IMG/VR virus record: IMGVR_UViG_3300032093_000989
Location: 1 to 21,372 of that record
Strand: one strand, 5' to 3'
Length of the DNA stretch: 21,372 nt
DNA from: a virus
Below, one piece after another: positions 9,529 to 16,775 of this stretch. The position numbers and the translations under genes were made by a program. Each line of letters starts with the position of its first letter. Positions within the stretch are counted from its first letter, which is position 1. The notes beneath the pieces were generated by a model. The model had not been told where the DNA came from and did no database searches. It was given only the letters and a program-made list of their open reading frames with translations.

Positions 9529-9963
9529 TTAAATATTAAAATCTAAATCTCCTGCTGTTGTTATATATTTTGCTAAATGCATATAGTTTGCTGTTATACT
9601 ACCAGTCGTTACCCACATTGCGGATGAACTTACCGATAATACGTTACTATTTGCAATTTCTATATTAAATGAACCCGTTCTAGCTATAGCAAGAGTGTTA
9701 CTTGTACTATCTTCTATATAGTTTACAGTACCTGCCGCTTCAGGGTCTAAATTAAAATCAAATGTGTTTGGTCCAGCGGATGCTCCCGATGAACCACTTA
9801 ATGCGTACCTTAAATCAAAAGATGATGTAAGTTGAGATGAGCCTGAAACTACTCCGTTTGTAGCTGCAATTGAACCTGTAAATGAGAATGCGGTAATAGA
9901 ACCTGTTACGGATGTACTACCACTTACTATAAGACCTTTTTTTACAACAAATTCATTTGCCAT
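9529..9963 (-). CDS. Minimal fibre-like protein
   Basis: 144 residues. Starts MANEFVVKKGLIVSGSTSVT, nearly the same N-terminal module as the 557-residue fibre just upstream (MANEF-x-VK-x-GL-x-V). It contains one VVSGSSQLTSSFDLRY segment and an NTFDFN...VNYIED stretch loosely like NNFDFN...PVNYIG in the 530-residue protein. The rest is Ser/Thr-rich beta sequence ending TAGDLDFNI. No coiled-coil array and no recognised tip domain. It may be a short fibre, an adaptor, or a decayed or donor copy of a fibre N-terminus. The frame is intact with a clean ATG and TAA, so it is called a gene. No Shine-Dalgarno is visible. The TAA is immediately followed by the promoter-like motif of the next gene. Confidence 0.72.
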   Translation of the reverse strand: MANEFVVKKGLIVSGSTSVTGSITAFSFTGSIAATNGVVSGSSQLTSSFDLRYALSGSSGASAGPNTFDFNLDPEAAGTVNYIEDSTSNTLAIARTGSFNIEIANSNVLSVSSSAMWVTTGSITANYMHLAKYITTAGDLDFNI

Positions 9964-10007
9964 TTAATACATCTGCTTTTCACTATCCAAACAGAAAGTT
10001 TCGGTTA

Positions 10008-10017
10008 AAAAAATATA
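10008..10017 (-). promoter_or_regulatory. Degenerate promoter-like motif before the 144-residue gene
   Basis: TATATTTTTT on the coding strand, 44 bases before the ATG. Only 7 of 8 core bases match ATATTTAT, in an A/T-rich context. Weak evidence; the 144-residue gene may instead be read from upstream. Confidence 0.18.
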
Positions 10018-10026
10018 TTTTTACAA

Positions 10027-11700
10027 TTACAATAAATCGTAAGATGTATTGATTGTGTATGTAGTCGAATCTACCGATGCTGCCACTATTGCATTACCAC
10101 CACTAATAGATACATTGAAAGTTAAACCAGATGTATCTCCAACATCAACAGTAGTAAATTCATTAAATACAGCAGTACCACCATTCCAATATCCAATCAC
10201 ATATCCTGCTCTACCATTTGCTCCTTTAGTTGCTGCGTATCTTACAAATATAGATGTGTAAGAACCTGTAGATACACTTATAATTGTATTAGAACCAACT
10301 GAATTTGCAGATGCTTGTAATCCTCTTAATGTTGCCGGTCCTAAAACAACTTGATTTGCAGATACTGAACCAGAGAATGAACCACTTACGGTTTTATTAG
10401 AAAGTGTTTGAGTTGCAGTTGTTGTTACAACAGGAACTTCAGAACCACTTGCTCCGGCTATCCATTGGTCAGTTGAACCATCCCATAATAATGAACCAGA
10501 TGATAATGTTCCAGTTGCATCTTTTGTTAAAATACCTGCTCTAACTGCAGAACCACCATAGTTTAATTCTAATATATTATCTGCTATATTAACGGTAGTT
10601 GAATTTACCGTCGTAGTTGTACCTGCTACAGTCAAATCACCATTAATAGTTACATTTGAACCATTAAGTGAAAGTGCAGTTTTTAAAGATGCTGTATATG
10701 AATTTATAGATGCTGTTGCTTCTTCAATTCTACTTAATCTTGTATTTTGTGTGTTATTTGTAGTATCATTAGATGCGGTATATGCATTTAATGATGATGT
10801 TGATTCTCTTAATCTAGCTAAAGTCGAATCTACCGATGCAGTATAAGTTTGTAAAGTAGAAAACTTCGTATCTACTGATGCTGTATAAGTTTGAAGTGTT
10901 GCTGATTTTGTATTTTCAGAAGCACTGAATGCATTTAATGATGCTGTACTTTCTTCAATTCTACTCAATCTAGTTAAAGTAGAAGCACTGAATGTATTTA
11001 ATGATGCAGTTGATTCTTGTAATCTACTATTTACTGCTAACATTGAAGCGGTCAAAGTTTGTAAAGTAGAAAACTTTGTATCTACTGAAGCGGTGTAAGT
11101 TTGTAAAGTAGAAAACTTCGTATCTACTGAAGCGGTGTAAGTTTGTAAAGTAGAATCTTTAGTTAATTGCGATGCGGTAAATGCATTAATCGATGCAGTT
11201 GATTCTTGTAATCTACTATCAACTGCCAACATTGAAGCGGTCAAAGTTTGTAAAGTACTAAATTTAGTTTCGAATGAAGCGGATTTAGTATTAATATCTG
11301 TAATATGACCTAAAACAGATGCGCTAAACGTATTTAAAGATGCAGTTGATGCTTGAACTGCTCCGAACTTTGTATCTACTGATGCGGTATAAGTTTGAAG
11401 TGTTGCTGATTTTGTATTTTCAGAAGCACTGAATGCATTTAATGATGCTGTACTTTCTTCAATTCTGTTTAATCTAACAGTTGCGGAAGATGTAAATGAG
11501 TTTACAGATGCAGTTGCTGCTGCCAATTGGTCAATTCTGGTTGCTACTGAGCCCCCGCCACCAACGGATGATTCCAATGAATCTAATCTACTATCAACGG
11601 ATTGAGAGAATGTTGATGCATTACCCAAACCATTAATCGTAGAACCCGATATATCTCCTACTACTAATAGGCCATTTTTGACTTTAAATTCGTTTGCCAT
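10027..11700 (-). CDS. Coiled-coil-rich tail fibre protein with shared 82-residue tip domain
   Basis: 557 residues. Begins MANEFKVKNGLLVVGDISGS, an N-terminal module shared with the 144-residue gene downstream. A FSQSVDSRLDSLE hinge with GGGGS leads into a long repeat shaft (~55-340). The shaft has six R-x-x-E-S/A-T-A/S-S-L/I-N units spaced by TLQTYTASVDTKFS units, which have 14-residue (two-heptad) periodicity and probably form a trimeric coiled coil. Part of it is an exact 42-bp tandem repeat at DNA level. At ~345-423 is the module LTVAGTTTTVNSTTVNIADN, ending in a SLLWDGSTDQW strand, also present twice in the 1681-residue fibre. The C-terminal 82 residues (476-557) align gaplessly with those of the 530-residue protein (G-S-Y-T, T-K-G, R-A-G, W-N-G, D-x-G-D-T, T-F). 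No S74 chaperone. Role as a host-recognition fibre is inferred. Confidence 0.83.
   Translation of the reverse strand: MANEFKVKNGLLVVGDISGSTINGLGNASTFSQSVDSRLDSLESSVGGGGSVATRIDQLAAATASVNSFTSSATVRLNRIEESTASLNAFSASENTKSATLQTYTASVDTKFGAVQASTASLNTFSASVLGHITDINTKSASFETKFSTLQTLTASMLAVDSRLQESTASINAFTASQLTKDSTLQTYTASVDTKFSTLQTYTASVDTKFSTLQTLTASMLAVNSRLQESTASLNTFSASTLTRLSRIEESTASLNAFSASENTKSATLQTYTASVDTKFSTLQTYTASVDSTLARLRESTSSLNAYTASNDTTNNTQNTRLSRIEEATASINSYTASLKTALSLNGSNVTINGDLTVAGTTTTVNSTTVNIADNILELNYGGSAVRAGILTKDATGTLSSGSLLWDGSTDQWIAGASGSEVPVVTTTATQTLSNKTVSGSFSGSVSANQVVLGPATLRGLQASANSVGSNTIISVSTGSYTSIFVRYAATKGANGRAGYVIGYWNGGTAVFNEFTTVDVGDTSGLTFNVSISGGNAIVAASVDSTTYTINTSYDLL
10883..10962. repeat. 80-bp perfect direct repeat, copy 1
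   Basis: Identical, by direct reading, to 11387-11466 in the same gene (spacing 504 bp, a multiple of three, so the reading frame is kept). Encodes part of the coiled-coil shaft ending in the R-I-E-E-S-T-A-S-L-N unit. Confidence 0.88.
11057..11155. repeat. 42-bp tandem repeat in the fibre shaft
   Basis: Two 42-bp copies (11057-11098 and 11099-11140) differ at one base (T versus C at the 21st position). A partial third copy runs to 11155. Each encodes a 14-residue unit of the YTASVDTKFSTLQT type, exactly four helical turns (two heptads). Confidence 0.9.
11387..11466. repeat. 80-bp perfect direct repeat, copy 2
   Basis: Partner of 10883-10962. Homologous recombination between the two would delete or duplicate 504 bp (168 residues) of shaft without a frameshift. 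Confidence 0.88.
11581..11610. repeat. 30-bp hinge-encoding repeat (also at 14357, 14927, 15419)
   Basis: A 30-bp sequence beginning ATCTAATCTACTATCAACGG recurs at 14357-14386 and 15419-15448 (identical) and at 14927-14956 (one mismatch). It encodes the FSQSVDSRLD hinge that precedes the Gly-rich linkers in the 557- and 774-residue fibres. Confidence 0.9.
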
Positions 11701-11724
11701 AGTTATTTTTTATAGTTATTCTGA

Positions 11725-11734
11725 TATAAATATA
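11725..11734 (-). promoter_or_regulatory. Candidate late promoter for the 557-residue fibre gene
   Basis: TATATTTATA on the coding strand, 24 bases before the ATG. ATAACT follows after five bases. Lies in the 43-base gap between two fibre genes. Confidence 0.48.
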
Positions 11735-11743
11735 GATTTTCTT

Positions 11744-13336
11744 TTAAATAAGTTGTTGTATTACTCTAATTTTCCAACCTGTATTAGAAGTATTTGCTAC
11801 CAATTGAACACTTCCACCCGTTAATGTCGATGTGAAGGTAACTGCGGTAGTATCTCCTATATCAGTTGTAAGAGTTTCTGTAAATGATAAATTACTTCCG
11901 TTCCACACACTCATCATCTGTCCTGCTCTAGCTGCTCCACCTTTGGTTACTATGTAATTATAGAAAGCGCCTGTATAAGAACCCGTTTGTACTGATGATA
12001 TAGTGTTATTATTAATAACCGATGATTGTATTTCGTATGTTGATGTTAAACTATATCCTAATTGTACTGCTCCACTAACATATAGATTTGAAGCAGATAT
12101 TTCGGACAAATAATTTGCAGAACTTCCTGTTTCTAATGCAGCTAACGATGCCGAATCTAACCCAGCCGTTGCTAATAATATAATTTGGCCGGATTGTTGA
12201 TTAACACTAATTCTGGCAACTTCTTCATTATTTCCACCAATAAATTTTATTGAACCGGTAGAAACATATATGTGTTGCCAAGGATTTGTATCACTACCTA
12301 AATCAAACGATGCACTACCAGATGGTATGATAGATCCCGTTATATACTGATTTCCCACAAATGAATTCGAACCCGTCGATGCAAATTGACCCGATGTTGT
12401 TGCTGCTATTATTCTACTATCAACTGATGCTGAAAATGATTGTGGGTTACCTAATCCAAAAATACTACCTGTAAAGGCGGATGCTGTTAATGGTACATTA
12501 AAATAAACACTTTGTGAGGTTATACTTCCTACATAAGATTCGCTAACAAAAAAATCTACTCCTGTTTTAGTTGGGTATATTACGGTACTGCCACTAATAT
12601 CTTGCAAAGCACCTATGTAATTTACAGGAGTTCCTACGGATTCTCCGGTATTTCCATCTATAACATATGCCGCACTTGCACTTAAATTATTAAAATCGGC
12701 AATTATAGAATTATCAGGTATATTAAAATCAAAATTATTTTGTGGTAAATTGGTTGCAACATTTACTAACCCAGAACCATCACCAATAAATGAACCTGTA
12801 AATGAACCTGTAAATGAACCACTACCTCCCGTTGCTGTTCCAATATCGTTTCCGTTTAAAAATAAGGAACCTGTTATATTTACCGAACCTGTGAACGTAT
12901 GTGTATCTGTTATTGTATCACCAAAAGATGTAGACCCACTAGCATATTGAGTTATCATATTAGTTACCGAAGAACTAATAATCATCTGCTGTGCTGTAAT
13001 TGTTCCGTAAATTAATAAATTGGAACCTGTGATACTACCCAATATATCAATATCACCATTAGTAACTATATCTCTCGATACAAATAGGTCTCTACCTATG
13101 TTTGCGTCTTGAGTTACTGATAATTCACCAAATGAACCCGTATGTGTAAGTGTAATTGAACCCGTAGTGATTGAATCGGTTGCCACCAATGATTGAATAG
13201 ACTCAATCGAACCTGAACGTTTGAGATATACCTTACCGTCGTAGGTATTAATTGCAATTTCACCTAAATTAAGCGAACCCGTATCTGGCACCTTACCTGG
13301 TAGCGCAGAACGCTTCAGTACGATTGTTTGTGACAT
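11744..13336 (-). CDS. Modular tail fibre / adhesin-like protein with shared 82-residue tip domain
   Basis: 530 residues. The N-terminus, KRSALPGKVP-x-TGSLNLGEIAINTYDGKVYLK, is the well-known phage fibre N-terminal pattern (K-R-S/G...G-x-L-x-x-GE-x-A-x-N-x-x-D-G-K-x-Y). Next come Gly/Ser/Thr beta repeats (ITGSLFLNGNDIG, then FTGSFTGSFIGDGSG encoded by 12-bp tandem repeats), a segment with NNFDFN and PVNYIG, one FSASVDSR hinge, and a stretch DLGSDTNPWQHIY that is common in phage fibre beta-helical parts. Residues 449-530 form a C-terminal domain paralogous to that of the 557-residue protein. No coiled-coil R-L-x-E-S-T-A-S-L-N array is present, unlike its neighbours. Likely a short fibre; target unknown. 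Confidence 0.82.
   Translation of the reverse strand: MSQTIVLKRSALPGKVPDTGSLNLGEIAINTYDGKVYLKRSGSIESIQSLVATDSITTGSITLTHTGSFGELSVTQDANIGRDLFVSRDIVTNGDIDILGSITGSNLLIYGTITAQQMIISSSVTNMITQYASGSTSFGDTITDTHTFTGSVNITGSLFLNGNDIGTATGGSGSFTGSFTGSFIGDGSGLVNVATNLPQNNFDFNIPDNSIIADFNNLSASAAYVIDGNTGESVGTPVNYIGALQDISGSTVIYPTKTGVDFFVSESYVGSITSQSVYFNVPLTASAFTGSIFGLGNPQSFSASVDSRIIAATTSGQFASTGSNSFVGNQYITGSIIPSGSASFDLGSDTNPWQHIYVSTGSIKFIGGNNEEVARISVNQQSGQIILLATAGLDSASLAALETGSSANYLSEISASNLYVSGAVQLGYSLTSTYEIQSSVINNNTISSVQTGSYTGAFYNYIVTKGGAARAGQMMSVWNGSNLSFTETLTTDIGDTTAVTFTSTLTGGSVQLVANTSNTGWKIRVIQQLI
12788..12820. repeat. 12-bp tandem repeat encoding FTGS units
   Basis: Unit AAATGAACCTGT (plus strand) occurs at 12788-12799 and 12800-12811, with a partial third copy at 12812-12820. 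In frame it encodes repeated F-T-G-S. The copies are identical, so recent expansion is likely. Confidence 0.85.
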
Positions 13337-13371
13337 ATTTAGTCTATTCTCTATGGTTATATAACAACAAC

Positions 13372-13385
13372 GTAGTATATACTAC
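13372..13385. repeat. 14-bp perfect palindrome in the leader of the 530-residue fibre gene
   Basis: GTAGTATATACTAC reads the same on both strands. It lies three bases downstream of the promoter-like motif and 35 bases before the ATG. It could be an operator or a leader hairpin; a related GTAGTATAAC follows the motif at 19933. Confidence 0.4.
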
Positions 13386-13388
13386 TTC

Positions 13389-13398
13389 AATAAATATA
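13389..13398 (-). promoter_or_regulatory. Candidate late promoter for the 530-residue fibre gene
   Basis: TATATTTATT on the coding strand, 52 bases before the ATG and immediately after the UUCG terminator. Differs from the other copies only in the last base. Confidence 0.48.
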
Positions 13399-13405
13399 CT
13401 ATATA

Positions 13406-13436
13406 AAATAAAAAACCCCTCCGAAGAAGGGTCTTT
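13406..13436 (-). terminator. Intrinsic terminator after the 774-residue fibre gene
   Basis: On the minus strand an 11-bp stem (arms 13426-13436 and 13411-13421, two G-U pairs) closes a UUCG loop at 13422-13425 with a C-G closing pair, an unusually stable tetraloop. It is followed by a U-run (13415 down to 13411, continuing AUUUUA). It lies 20 bases past the TAA stop and just before the next promoter-like motif. Confidence 0.88.
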
Positions 13437-13456
13437 AATATTTTATTTATTTTTAA

Positions 13457-15781
13457 TTAGAACGTACCACCATCAATCACATTACTCATTACAAAATTAG
13501 TACCATCCCATTGTGCAATATCCCCTGCCGTTGTAGGTGCTGTTATGAAATCTAAATTACCATTTGTTGTTCTAAATGCTAATCTTTTTGAAGAACCAAA
13601 ACCAGGAACATTAACGGATGCGGTTACTGCGGATGCTGAAATAGGAATATTTGCAGTCCACGCATTTGGTGTAGAATCGTAAGTAAATGTTGCGTTTGCT
13701 CCTAAAACTTCAATACCGGCACCATTTGCTGTTGCTGCGTTTGTAGAACCACTAGCTAATTGAATTGTTTTATCTTCAACTACTAAAGTATTAGTATTTA
13801 ATGTTACAGTATTACCTTGTACTACTAAATCACCACCGACTGTTAAGTCGTGTGTTGTTGATAAAGCTGCAAATGTTACGGTATTACCTGTACCAACCCC
13901 TTGAATTGTTCCTGCTCCTTCTAAAGTTGTTAATCTATTATTTGCAGATTGTGTAAATAAATTTATAGATGCTGTACTTTCCTCAATTCTTGTAAATCTA
14001 GTTAATGCTGAAGCACTAAAACTATTTAGGGACGCGGATGATGCTGCAACTGCTTCAAATTTAGAATCAACAGATGCCGTATAAAGTGCTAATGTACTAT
14101 TTTTTGCATTTTGTGATTGTGTGTAAAGATTTAAACTTGCAGTTGATTCTTTTAATCTTGCTATTGTTAAATCTAAACTTGCTGTATATGTTTGAAGTGT
14201 AGAATCTTTTTGCAATTGTGATGCCGTAAATGCATTCATTGATGCAGTATACGCTGAAATTATTATGTCTTTTTGTTCTTGTGAACCACTAAACACTTCA
14301 AGTGCTGATACTCTTGCTCCGATAGAGCCTCCACCACCAAGTGATGTTTCAATTGTATCTAATCTACTATCAACGGATTGAGAGAATACTGCTACATTAC
14401 CAATACCAGTTATGGATGATGCGCTAATTGCACCATTTACATCCAATCCTCCGGCAATAGTTATTTTAGTTGCACCTACATTTTGAGTGATAATCGAATC
14501 ACCAATATGATTTTCACCTAAAGCAACTTGAATTGAGCCGGAAGTTATACCAGCTTCATCACCAATTGTTCCGGTGTTCATTGGACCTGCTATAAGAATA
14601 GCAGAATTGTATCCTTCATTACTACCAGATGGTTGAACATACAACCAATGGTTTTTAAATGAATCCCAAATTAATGAACCACTTACACCTGCAAATGAAC
14701 CAGAATCTTGTACACTTATACCACCAAATCTAACCGATGGTGCCGCTGTATTAAGAGTAACTATGTTTGTACCAATATCAACTGCGGATGCGGTGATATT
14801 TTGTAAAGATGATGAACCTTGTACTACTAAATTATCAGTAATAAACAATGAACCGGTAATAGTTTGTGTTCCGTAGAATATATTAGAACCGGTAGTTGCT
14901 TGCGTTGCGTTTGTATTTTCAATTGCATCTAATCTACTATCAACGGATTGGGAGAATGCCGCAACATTACCAATACCATTTAAAGTAGAACCACTAATTT
15001 CACCACTTACAAATAAAGAACCAGTAACATTTGTATTACCATCTCTATTTACAATAAATCTTTTTACAAAATTACTACCATCGAAAGAAACTACTCTAAA
15101 TTCACCACCATTATTTCTTGTATCATAAACAAATTCTGCAGTACCTCTTTGAGTAGTCGATGCATGATTATTACCCCATAATTGGAAGTATGCACCCTGA
15201 ATTGCTGAACCATCGTACATACCAAATAATGTAGCTTCGGTATTGCTGTGGATTTGTATCTGTCCACCATTTGCTAATACAACATTACCTTGTATGGTTT
15301 GTGATGCTACAAATGTATTCGAACCAGTAGTTGCGTATGAACCTGTAAAAGATTCTAATCCGACAACTCTTGAACTCAATGAACCTCCACCTCCACCACC
15401 AATTTGTGATTCAACAGCATCTAATCTACTATCAACGGATTGAGAGAAAGGTTGAATGTTACCTATTAAATTTGGAACATCATTACTTCCTTCTCCTAAT
15501 AAATAAAGAGTTGCACTTCCACTAGCATAGTAAGGAACACCTTTAAGCATTCCATTATATGTACCTGCTGAAAATACATTCGGTGCATTATCTCCTATAA
15601 GAAATCTGTTTACCGCTTGTACCTGTCCATTTTCAGGAACAGCAAATACGATGGATGAACCATTACTTACTGATAGGTTACTTGAACCCGATGCTATTAT
15701 TATCTCACCCTTTGATAGTGAGGCAGTGACTGCTGATAGTGCTTCTAAACTACCACGTCTGTGTTTAATTATTTGCGCCAT
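13457..15781 (-). CDS. Modular tail fibre / adhesin-like protein
   Basis: 774 residues. Order: an N-terminal module MAQIIKHRRGSLEALSAVTA with SKGEIIIASG, similar in style to phage fibre N-termini (K/R-R-G-T/S ... GE-x-x); a hinge FSQSVDSRLDAVE followed by six glycines; a beta-rich globular insert at ~179-257 containing FGMYDG and FQLWGNNH; a second FSQSVDSRLD hinge; a module of the 'LFITDNLVVQGSSS...DIGTNIVTLN' type at ~305-387; a third hinge with GGGGS; a short coiled-coil-like array (~500-620) with two R-x-x-E-S-T-A-S-L/I-N repeats; and a second insert module 'DLVVQGNTVTLN...VEDKTIQLA' at ~644-714. It ends in a short segment finishing VIDGGTF, without an S74 or the 82-residue tip domain. 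GGAG lies too far (about 13 bases) from the ATG to be a standard site. Followed by a terminator. Receptor binding is inferred. Confidence 0.82.
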   Translation of the reverse strand: MAQIIKHRRGSLEALSAVTASLSKGEIIIASGSSNLSVSNGSSIVFAVPENGQVQAVNRFLIGDNAPNVFSAGTYNGMLKGVPYYASGSATLYLLGEGSNDVPNLIGNIQPFSQSVDSRLDAVESQIGGGGGGSLSSRVVGLESFTGSYATTGSNTFVASQTIQGNVVLANGGQIQIHSNTEATLFGMYDGSAIQGAYFQLWGNNHASTTQRGTAEFVYDTRNNGGEFRVVSFDGSNFVKRFIVNRDGNTNVTGSLFVSGEISGSTLNGIGNVAAFSQSVDSRLDAIENTNATQATTGSNIFYGTQTITGSLFITDNLVVQGSSSLQNITASAVDIGTNIVTLNTAAPSVRFGGISVQDSGSFAGVSGSLIWDSFKNHWLYVQPSGSNEGYNSAILIAGPMNTGTIGDEAGITSGSIQVALGENHIGDSIITQNVGATKITIAGGLDVNGAISASSITGIGNVAVFSQSVDSRLDTIETSLGGGGSIGARVSALEVFSGSQEQKDIIISAYTASMNAFTASQLQKDSTLQTYTASLDLTIARLKESTASLNLYTQSQNAKNSTLALYTASVDSKFEAVAASSASLNSFSASALTRFTRIEESTASINLFTQSANNRLTTLEGAGTIQGVGTGNTVTFAALSTTHDLTVGGDLVVQGNTVTLNTNTLVVEDKTIQLASGSTNAATANGAGIEVLGANATFTYDSTPNAWTANIPISASAVTASVNVPGFGSSKRLAFRTTNGNLDFITAPTTAGDIAQWDGTNFVMSNVIDGGTF

Positions 15782-15819
15782 ATTTTAAGTTATTCTCCGT
15801 TGATTATAGTTATTCAATC

Positions 15820-15829
15820 TATAAATATA
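15820..15829 (-). promoter_or_regulatory. Candidate late promoter for the 774-residue fibre gene
   Basis: TATATTTATA on the coding strand, 38 bases before the ATG, in the 61-base gap after the neck operon. Identical to the copies at 19933 and 11725. ATAACT follows six bases downstream. Confidence 0.48.
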
Positions 15830-15842
15830 AATTTTTTTCGGA

Positions 15843-16286
15843 TTACCATTCTCCCTGGTCTATTATATTTGATTGTGCACTTCCACTAACGTAAGGGTCC
15901 GATGGTGGTACACTACCTGTAACTAAATAAATTTGACCTGGAACGATTGTATCATTTTCAAAATCATCCGTTCCGGATAGGTTTGTAGCATCCACAACTG
16001 CCATCGCACCACTAACAACTAAAGAATATCTATCAGCATTTTCAGTTGAAATTGTAAGATTTTTTATTGTCGAACCATCCAATTGTGCAGAACCTGATAT
16101 TACTCCATCTGGAAATACTGCTGCTATATTATTAACAACTACATTTATAATTGATGCCGAAAGAATATTTGCAGCAGATTCACTAACAACATTATTAATA
16201 ACTGATGCCGTATCTGCTCCTACCACTGCTGCAGTTGATAATGCTGATGAACTTTCTATTTGTTTTAATCTAATTAAGTTTGCCAT
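15843..16286 (-). CDS. Small fibre-related protein
   Basis: 147 residues. The family is not firmly recognised, but it carries two copies of the short SGSAQ motif (VISGSAQLDG near residue 62 and VSGSAQSN near the C-terminus). This motif recurs as SGSSQ/SGSAQ throughout the giant fibres, and the protein shares their Ala/Ser/Thr-rich composition. It begins MANLIRLKQIESSSALSTAA, a short basic N-terminus like those of the following fibre genes (MA-x-x-I/F-x-x-K/R). The middle is Ala/Val-rich and probably helical (SVINNVVSESAANILSASII). It may be a fibre connector or short adhesin. ATG directly follows the previous TAA, so it is the last gene of the neck operon and the first with fibre-like sequence. 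Confidence 0.72.
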   Translation of the reverse strand: MANLIRLKQIESSSALSTAAVVGADTASVINNVVSESAANILSASIINVVVNNIAAVFPDGVISGSAQLDGSTIKNLTISTENADRYSLVVSGAMAVVDATNLSGTDDFENDTIVPGQIYLVTGSVPPSDPYVSGSAQSNIIDQGEW

Positions 16287-16775
16287 TTATTTAAATTTTC
16301 CTATAACATAAATATCATTAACAGTTACGGAATCATAATCTATGTAATTATCTAATAAAGTTATTACAATATTTCCGTTTTGTTCTTTAATTGTATAGTG
16401 ACCAGGTAAATGCAATCCATAAACTAATATTTCAAAATTTTCTGGAGATGCTCCTTCTGTTCCGTAATCCAATGATGAACTATAAATTGTTAGTGTTCCA
16501 AATCCTGTGTTATCAAACGTATCAATTCCTTTTCTAATTGTTTTTCCACTAAATTGTAAAATTTCATTATGAAATGCTTCTATTTTATTTTTATTATTTA
16601 CTAATTTTGTAGGATTTGGATTTGATTTGGTATGAGATTGAAATGATGTAGATGCTGGTAATTCTATATTCAATAAGCTGCCTGTGATGTATAAATCATC
16701 ATTTAAATTATTAGGATTTACTTTTGAAATAACCCTATTTAATTTTCTGGCATTTGAGTTAAATTGTTTAAGCAT
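16287..16775 (-). CDS. Small structural-operon protein, unknown function
   Basis: 162 residues; family not recognised. The N-terminus is basic and Asn-rich (MLKQFNSNARKLNRVISKV), followed by a linker and a helix with EAFHNEILQF. The C-terminal half is beta-rich (FGTLTIYSSSLDYG, then FEILVYGLHLPGHYTI, then VNDIYVIGKF). The last ~50 residues resemble the ends of the two upstream proteins. It starts inside the preceding gene (8-nt overlap). Its TAA stop directly abuts the next ATG. A purine-rich GGAG lies 11-15 bases upstream of the ATG, further than usual. Likely a virion component by context only. The 3' end also contains a promoter-like GATATTTATG at 16307-16316. Confidence 0.8.
   Translation of the reverse strand: MLKQFNSNARKLNRVISKVNPNNLNDDLYITGSLLNIELPASTSFQSHTKSNPNPTKLVNNKNKIEAFHNEILQFSGKTIRKGIDTFDNTGFGTLTIYSSSLDYGTEGASPENFEILVYGLHLPGHYTIKEQNGNIVITLLDNYIDYDSVTVNDIYVIGKFK
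16307..16316 (-). promoter_or_regulatory. Possible internal copy of the late-promoter motif
   Basis: GATATTTATG on the coding strand, 20 bases before the ATG of the 147-residue gene. It contains the full ATATTTAT core found in the intergenic copies. It lies inside the coding sequence of the upstream gene, where it encodes D-I-Y-V, so it may be chance. Confidence 0.25.

Noticed and set aside
9529-9963. Frameshifted or split fibre pseudogene
   Set aside because: No continuation of the fibre sequence was found after its stop, and it has a clean start, stop and gene-like spacing, so it is kept as a small gene.
9970-10020. Terminator between the 557- and 144-residue genes
   Set aside because: Only a short, bulged CCGAAAC/GTTTGG pairing can be formed, with no U-run on the correct side.
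10800-11500. CRISPR-like array
   Set aside because: The regular repeats are coding, degenerate, in frame and without unique spacers; they encode coiled-coil units.
13457-15781. Collagen-like Gly-X-Y fibre
   Set aside because: Glycine runs are short linkers (GGGGS type) after hinge segments; there is no sustained Gly at every third residue.
49-16286. Diversity-generating retroelement acting on the fibre genes
   Set aside because: No reverse transcriptase gene and no template/variable repeat pair with adenine-directed changes was seen. Copy differences are synonymous or modular instead. The rest of the genome is not visible.
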